Shown piece after piece: positions 7,601 to 10,727 of a stretch of DNA of 10,727 nt. Both the position numbers and the translations under genes were made by a program. The first letter of the stretch is position 1, and each line of letters opens with the position of its first letter. Where the stretch lies: positions 1 through 10,727 of the forward strand of contig JBCBQC010000151.1 in NCBI GenBank assembly GCA_039820405.1. Reading direction: 5' to 3'. Source of the stretch: CALLVY01 sp937899855 (GTDB taxonomy: Bacteria; Bacteroidota; Bacteroidia; Chitinophagales; Saprospiraceae). A model generated the notes under the pieces. It worked only from the letters and a program-made list of their open reading frames with translations, was not told the origin of the DNA and did not search any database.

Positions 7601-10598
7601 CAACGCGGCGGGCAACAGCTTTGAGCTCCGCGTCCAGAATCCCTCCGAACAAAACCTGAGCAACTATACGGTACACTACCTGGTGGTGGAGGAGGGGGTA
7701 TACAACGTCGCTGAACACGGCATCCAAATGGAGGCCCAACGGGTCAATTCCAATCTGACGGCCGACATTGGCAACTGGTCGCGGGAAGGTCGGACCTACG
7801 CCAATGGCTATACCAATCCCGTGGTGCTGGGGCAGGTGATGAGTCACAATGATGCGGACTGGTCGGTATTTTGGGCCAGTACCGAAGCTTCCCAGTTTGA
7901 TCCACCGAGCGCCAGCAGTTTGGCGGCGGGCAAACACGTGGGGGAAGACAACGATAAGACCCGGGTCGACGAAACGCTCGGTCTGGTGATCATCGAGGCG
8001 GGCACTGGTACCCTGGAGGGTTTGCCTTTTTACGCGGCGTTGGGCAGCGACATCGTGGGTGGGGTCGACGGACAAGCCGGGGGCTATGCCTACCCGCTCA
8101 ATGGTTTGAGCAATGCGGACGTTGCGTTGCTGGGGGCAATGGGGATGGATGGCAACAATGGGGGCTGGCCCGTACTGATGGGCAGCGCGGCGATTGGCAA
8201 CGACCAAATTAAGGTGGCGGTTGACGAGGACCAAATTAGCGATCCCGAACGGGCCCACACCACCGAGCAGTTCAGCTACTTGGTCTTTGCCACGGGAAGC
8301 CCCCCGCTGCTGGACCAGACGATCGACTTTGGTCCGTTGGCGGATAAGGAGACGACCGCTCCGGATTTTAATTTGTCGGCAACGGCGAGTTCGGGACTGG
8401 TGGTGAGTTTTAGCCTCGTTTCGGGCCCCGCGACCTTGAATGGAAATACGCTAAGTCTGGATGGGATGCCGGGTACGGTGACGATTCGGGCGAGCCAGTC
8501 GGGCAACGCTACCTACCATCCCGCCCCGGCGGTGGAGCGGAGCTTTAGTGTGGTCAATCCCAGTTTGCTGGACCAGACGATCGACTTTGGTCCGCTGGCG
8601 GATAAGGAGACGACCGATCCGGATTTTAGCTTGTCGGCGACGGCGAGTTCGGGGCTAACGGTGAGTTTTAGCCTCGTTTCGGGGCCAGCAACGCTAAATG
8701 GGAATACCGTCAGTCTGGATGGGACGCCGGGTACGGTGACGATCCGGGCGAGCCAGGCGGGTAACGCCAGCTACAACCCCGCCCCGGCGGTCGAACGGAG
8801 CTTTAACGTAACCCAGGTGGGTGGGAATCCACCGGATTATTGTGCCAGTCGGGGCAATCAACCCTGGGTGGAGTGGATCGAGCGGGTCACCTTTGCCGAT
8901 ATTGACCACAGCTCTTTTAAGGACCTTTATGGCGATTACACCAACGTCAGTACCAACGCCGAGCGGGGCCTGTCCTATTCGATCGACTTGGATCCTGGCT
9001 TGAGTTGGTCGGGACACCAAACCGACCTATTCTGGCGGGTGTGGATTGATTTCAACCGGGATGGAGATTTTGAAGATGTGGGGGAAAAGGTCGTGGAGGC
9101 CAATAATGGAAACGCCACCGTCAACACGAGCCTGACCATTCCCGCTGCGGCACCGCTGGGTGCTACGCGGATGCGGGTATCGATGAAGAAGGGTGCTTAT
9201 CCCGAGCCCTGCGAAATATTTGAACAGGGTGAGGTCGAAGATTATACCGTCAACGTTACGGACGGCTCGGGTGGTCCGACTTGTAGTAATGTGACGGCCG
9301 GTGGAGCGATCAGCGGAAACGAGATGGCTTGCGACCCTTTCAATCCCGGTATCATCGCCAACGCGGGCTTACCGACCGGAGGCAGTGGTGCGCTGGAGTA
9401 TACTTGGCAGTTGTCGACCGTCTCTTCCAATGGTCCTTGGGCTGCTACTAATGGTGACGCCAGTTCCTACAACCCGGCCCCCATCACCGAGACGACCTGG
9501 TACCGCCGTTTGGCCCGACGGAGTGCTTGTACGGATTATGTGGGCATCAGCAACATCGTCACCAAAACGGTCGATAATTGCAGCAACCCCGGCGTTTACT
9601 GTGATGCCCGAGGCAACCAACCCTGGTTGGAATGGATCAGTCGGGTGACCTTGGGTAGTATCGACAACGAAAGCTTTAAGGACCTTTACGGTGATTACAC
9701 CAGCCTCAGTACCGATCTGGAACTGGGCGAGAGCTATCCCCTCGACCTCCAACCCGGCTTGACCTGGTCGGGCTACCAAACCAATCTGTTCTGGCGGGTC
9801 TGGATCGATTTCAACGGCGATGCCGATTTTGACGATCCGGGCGAACTGGTCGTGGAGGCCAACAACGGTCGCGATCCCGTAAGTGCTACGATCAGTATTC
9901 CCATCGACGCCGTGGAGGGCAGTACGCGGATGCGGGTGGCCATGCGCCGTGACCAGTATCCCGCGGCTTGTGGACAGTATGATTTTGGGGAAGTAGAAGA
10001 TTACTCGGTTCAGATTCTTACGGGCCAGTCGATCAATCCTTTTCTCAGTCACCGCATCCTGGCCCTGTCGGCCCAACGCCAGGGGATGAGTGCCCAACTG
10101 GAATGGATGACGAATACGGGATTCCGCAATGATTACTTCGAGATCGAACGCTCCGGGGATGGCCAAACCTTTGACCTGCTCGACGTCGTAGCCAACCGCT
10201 TTGGTGGTACGGAGGCCTTCGCTTTCGATTACGACGATACCGCACCCCTGGACGGTCCCAACTACTACCGGGTTAAGCAGGTCCACCTCGATGGTACCTT
10301 TCGTTATACGGAGACGCGATTGTTGCTTTTTTCGACCGAAGACGAGCGTTTGATCGTTTTTCCCAATCCCGCTGCGGGGCAGGTGCATCTGAGTATCCGG
10401 GCCCACGAAGGACACGCGGCCCTGGTGCAGATCTACAATGCCCTGGGGCAATTGATGGCCGAACGGCAAGTGGCTCAGATCGGTGCTCGTAACGAAACTT
10501 TTGACCTGATCGACTATCCAGATGGGGTATACTCGATCACGGTGAAGGCCGAAGGGCACCAGCGGATGAGTCGGCAGTTTGTCGTCCAGCAGAAGTAG
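4656..10598 (+). CDS. Giant T9SS-secreted PQQ-type sugar dehydrogenase with PKD, PA14, GEVED and Ig-like domains
   Basis: A 1980-residue modular exoprotein. A signal peptide ends after Ala36 (ALWA then Q). Residues about 38-480 are a six-bladed glucose/sorbosone dehydrogenase domain that would oxidise sugars with PQQ and calcium; landmarks are HGIGGLIFGTDG (His188 onward), LDGKILRLDP, VWSLGVRNPYRIS, and GDVGWGNREELNI with FGWPKYEG. A PKD domain (485-570, YAWDFGDG) and a His/Asp-rich module (571-680) follow. Ig-like repeats lie at 682-760, 1220-1299 and 1306-1385. PA14 is at 768-926, with three degenerate H-type-lectin-like modules at about 934-1215. GEVED domains are at 1394-1534 and 1646-1787, flanking an Ig-like segment. 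An FnIII-like stretch precedes the T9SS type A sorting domain (1898-1980, starting RLIVFPNPAAG). The start at 4656 places the signal peptide at the N-terminus; the ORF remains open upstream to 4518. No CxxCH heme site is present, so the electron acceptor is unknown. The substrate is inferred only as carbohydrate. Confidence 0.9.
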   Translation: MTTPLNQSLTFRSSLTRFCSLLLLCLSTWLPTALWAQPTGFVDQLFMGGWNNVVGMTFDENGRIYVYEKAGRVWIVDNGVRLPNPLIDISEEVGDWRDFGMLGFVLDPNFLSNGYIYLQYTVDRHHLLYHGTNDYDPNANEYFSATIGRITRYTANPAAGLTSVDYASRLVLLGETKETGVPSLHQSHGIGGLIFGTDGTLLACAGDGASYSSVDEGSASETYYAQALADGIIRPDENVGAYRCQQLTSLDGKILRLDPATGDGIASNPFYDGNAPRSAQSRVWSLGVRNPYRISKKPHTGSHFPGDGNPGVFYFGDVGWGNREELNIITTGGQNFGWPKYEGMTHQPGYNAAAYAPGSHERPVVDWRNTTPRALVDGTIYNVGSAQVPGPNFNGNASTGGVFYEGHDFPAEYHDTYFHADYGADWIRHFTFDTNNNPTGISDFVSNGGPIVFVASNHDYDGLFYVRYPSQIRRVVYTGSDNRPPVAQLAVDRDHGPSPLGIQFTGDQSFDPEFQSLSYAWDFGDGNTSSAANPFHTFSTGGGSPAQFTVSLTVSDPQGNTDQKSQVISLNNTPPVIVSTSLDNWSNFDPSTVSNLALNAVVTDAEHNANQLTWEWLTSLYHNDHHHDEPVDNAANTSTTLSPIGCDGATFWYRVTLTVTDAAGLSATYVKDLFPNCPGATQTINFAPISDRLTNAPPFNASASASSGLPVSIYVAEGPASIVNGEVNLVGVPGTVILRAVQSGDPTYAPAIAVEQSFTVMASPPPSCVGTGSITMESWTGIGGTAVNDIPLNTEPDATTEINIFEIPTDVQNDYGVRVRGYFCAPETGSYTFWIASDDNGELWLSSNDNPANKSLIATVPTWTNSRQWDKFPDQQSASIFLVQDQRYYIEALMKEASGGDNLAVGWRLPSGTLQRPIPGNFLSPWDPNPPAAPLQAEAGLDTQVGSSWKTITLDHTYVSPVVIATVQLDGSSDLPAVTRVRNAAGNSFELRVQNPSEQNLSNYTVHYLVVEEGVYNVAEHGIQMEAQRVNSNLTADIGNWSREGRTYANGYTNPVVLGQVMSHNDADWSVFWASTEASQFDPPSASSLAAGKHVGEDNDKTRVDETLGLVIIEAGTGTLEGLPFYAALGSDIVGGVDGQAGGYAYPLNGLSNADVALLGAMGMDGNNGGWPVLMGSAAIGNDQIKVAVDEDQISDPERAHTTEQFSYLVFATGSPPLLDQTIDFGPLADKETTAPDFNLSATASSGLVVSFSLVSGPATLNGNTLSLDGMPGTVTIRASQSGNATYHPAPAVERSFSVVNPSLLDQTIDFGPLADKETTDPDFSLSATASSGLTVSFSLVSGPATLNGNTVSLDGTPGTVTIRASQAGNASYNPAPAVERSFNVTQVGGNPPDYCASRGNQPWVEWIERVTFADIDHSSFKDLYGDYTNVSTNAERGLSYSIDLDPGLSWSGHQTDLFWRVWIDFNRDGDFEDVGEKVVEANNGNATVNTSLTIPAAAPLGATRMRVSMKKGAYPEPCEIFEQGEVEDYTVNVTDGSGGPTCSNVTAGGAISGNEMACDPFNPGIIANAGLPTGGSGALEYTWQLSTVSSNGPWAATNGDASSYNPAPITETTWYRRLARRSACTDYVGISNIVTKTVDNCSNPGVYCDARGNQPWLEWISRVTLGSIDNESFKDLYGDYTSLSTDLELGESYPLDLQPGLTWSGYQTNLFWRVWIDFNGDADFDDPGELVVEANNGRDPVSATISIPIDAVEGSTRMRVAMRRDQYPAACGQYDFGEVEDYSVQILTGQSINPFLSHRILALSAQRQGMSAQLEWMTNTGFRNDYFEIERSGDGQTFDLLDVVANRFGGTEAFAFDYDDTAPLDGPNYYRVKQVHLDGTFRYTETRLLLFSTEDERLIVFPNPAAGQVHLSIRAHEGHAALVQIYNALGQLMAERQVAQIGARNETFDLIDYPDGVYSITVKAEGHQRMSRQFVVQQK
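6699..6935 (+). repeat. Diverged Ig-like repeat copy 1 (residues 682-760) in the giant protein
   Basis: This segment encodes an Ig-like unit beginning QTINFAPISDRL, with SASSGLPVSIY and VPGTVILRAVQSGDPTY. It is the older, more diverged relative of the two tandem copies at 8313-8810 and is separated from them by the PA14 and lectin-like region. Units of this kind (QTI-F-x-P, SGLPVSF, G-TVTI-RASQ-GN) are a common stalk element in secreted bacterial proteins. Confidence 0.75.
8313..8810 (+). repeat. Two near-identical tandem Ig-like repeats, 258-bp period
   Basis: DQTIDFGPLADKETT starts at 8313 and again at 8571, exactly 86 codons apart. Over the 80 aligned residues (1220-1299 and 1306-1385) I count nine differences, so about 89 percent identity, and the DNA is also highly similar. 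This indicates a recent in-frame duplication. The six-residue joiner between copies (VNPSLL) echoes the LL before the first copy. Confidence 0.92.
8835..10016 (+). repeat. Paired GEVED domains flanking an Ig-like segment
   Basis: Two homologous modules lie at 8835-9257 and 9591-10016. Both start YC-x-x-RGNQPW, share SFKDLYGDYT, LFWRVWIDFN and VVEANNG, and end in GEVEDYxV, the motif that names the domain. They are clearly paralogous but diverged well beyond the Ig-like tandem copies. Each contains an acidic DFNxDxDFxD loop that could bind calcium. The 9258-9590 segment between them is an Ig-like spacer with paired cysteines. Confidence 0.85.
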
Positions 10599-10656
10599 GG
10601 CGGTGGCCTTGGGCCGTTGTGATAGCGGGGGGGATGGAGGTCAGGAGGAAGCAGTC

Positions 10657-10688
10657 GGAAGCGCTTGCTTCCTTAGCGGATTGTTTTT
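10657..10688 (+). terminator. Possible terminator after the giant gene
   Basis: GGAAGC (10657-10662), a GCTT loop and GCTTCC (10667-10672) form a 6-bp hairpin 58 bp after the stop codon, with a T-run (TTTTT) starting about 11 bases later. A second upstream copy, AGGAAGC at 10646-10652, could pair with GCTTCCT (10667-10673) instead. The stem is short and the T-run is offset, so the call is tentative. The remaining 39 bases to the window end show no gene. Confidence 0.45.
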
Positions 10689-10727
10689 GTGTGTTTGGTG
10701 TTACTTTATTGGTGGGGAGGAATCCGC

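Noticed and set aside
1..10727. A coherent undescribed defence, mobile or biosynthetic system
   Set aside because: The recognisable genes are envelope, glycan and secretion functions with no shared operon, no integrase, transposase, nuclease or toxin motif, and no att-like repeats.

Overview
The window looks like chromosomal DNA of a Bacteroidota bacterium, most likely a marine or environmental Saprospiria/Lewinella-type organism. The evidence is a giant secreted protein ending in a type IX secretion (T9SS) type A sorting domain, the GEVED and PKD modules typical of that phylum, starts without a recognisable Shine-Dalgarno sequence, and promoter-like sites of the Bacteroidota form (TTG about 20 bp before TAnnTTTG). 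Coding DNA is GC-rich and the intergenic stretches are clearly AT-richer. The lineage is an inference from these traits, not from a search.

Layout from left to right. Positions 1-174 probably hold the 3' end of a plus-strand gene whose visible part starts with a perfect 9-bp tandem repeat encoding Asp-Ala-Lys. Three minus-strand genes follow: a 72-residue PspC-domain membrane protein (275-493), a 181-residue single-pass membrane protein with a C-terminal PKD-like domain (674-1219), and, beyond a 488-bp intergenic region with a promoter-like site and a strong terminator hairpin, a lipoprotein lytic transglycosylase of the MltA family (1708-2901). Divergent from mltA on the plus strand is a DegT/DnrJ/EryC1/StrS-family PLP aminotransferase (3117-4325). 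After a 330-bp gap with no clear gene comes a 1980-residue secreted multidomain protein (4656-10598). It has a signal peptide, a PQQ-type sugar (glucose/sorbosone) dehydrogenase domain, a PKD domain, three Ig-like repeats, a PA14 domain, a region that looks like three degenerate H-type-lectin-like modules, two GEVED domains and the T9SS C-terminal domain. A possible terminator follows.

The genes do not form one evident pathway. mltA (peptidoglycan cleavage), PspC and the PKD-like membrane protein belong to the cell envelope. The aminotransferase family usually makes amino sugars for surface glycans. The giant protein is predicted to be exported by T9SS and to act on carbohydrates at the cell surface or outside the cell. 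I see no CRISPR array, tRNA, rRNA, insertion sequence, phage gene or defence system, and no convincing undescribed system. The points most worth a second look are the 9-bp repeat, the mosaic architecture of the giant protein with its near-identical internal repeats, and the long leader of the PKD-like membrane protein gene.
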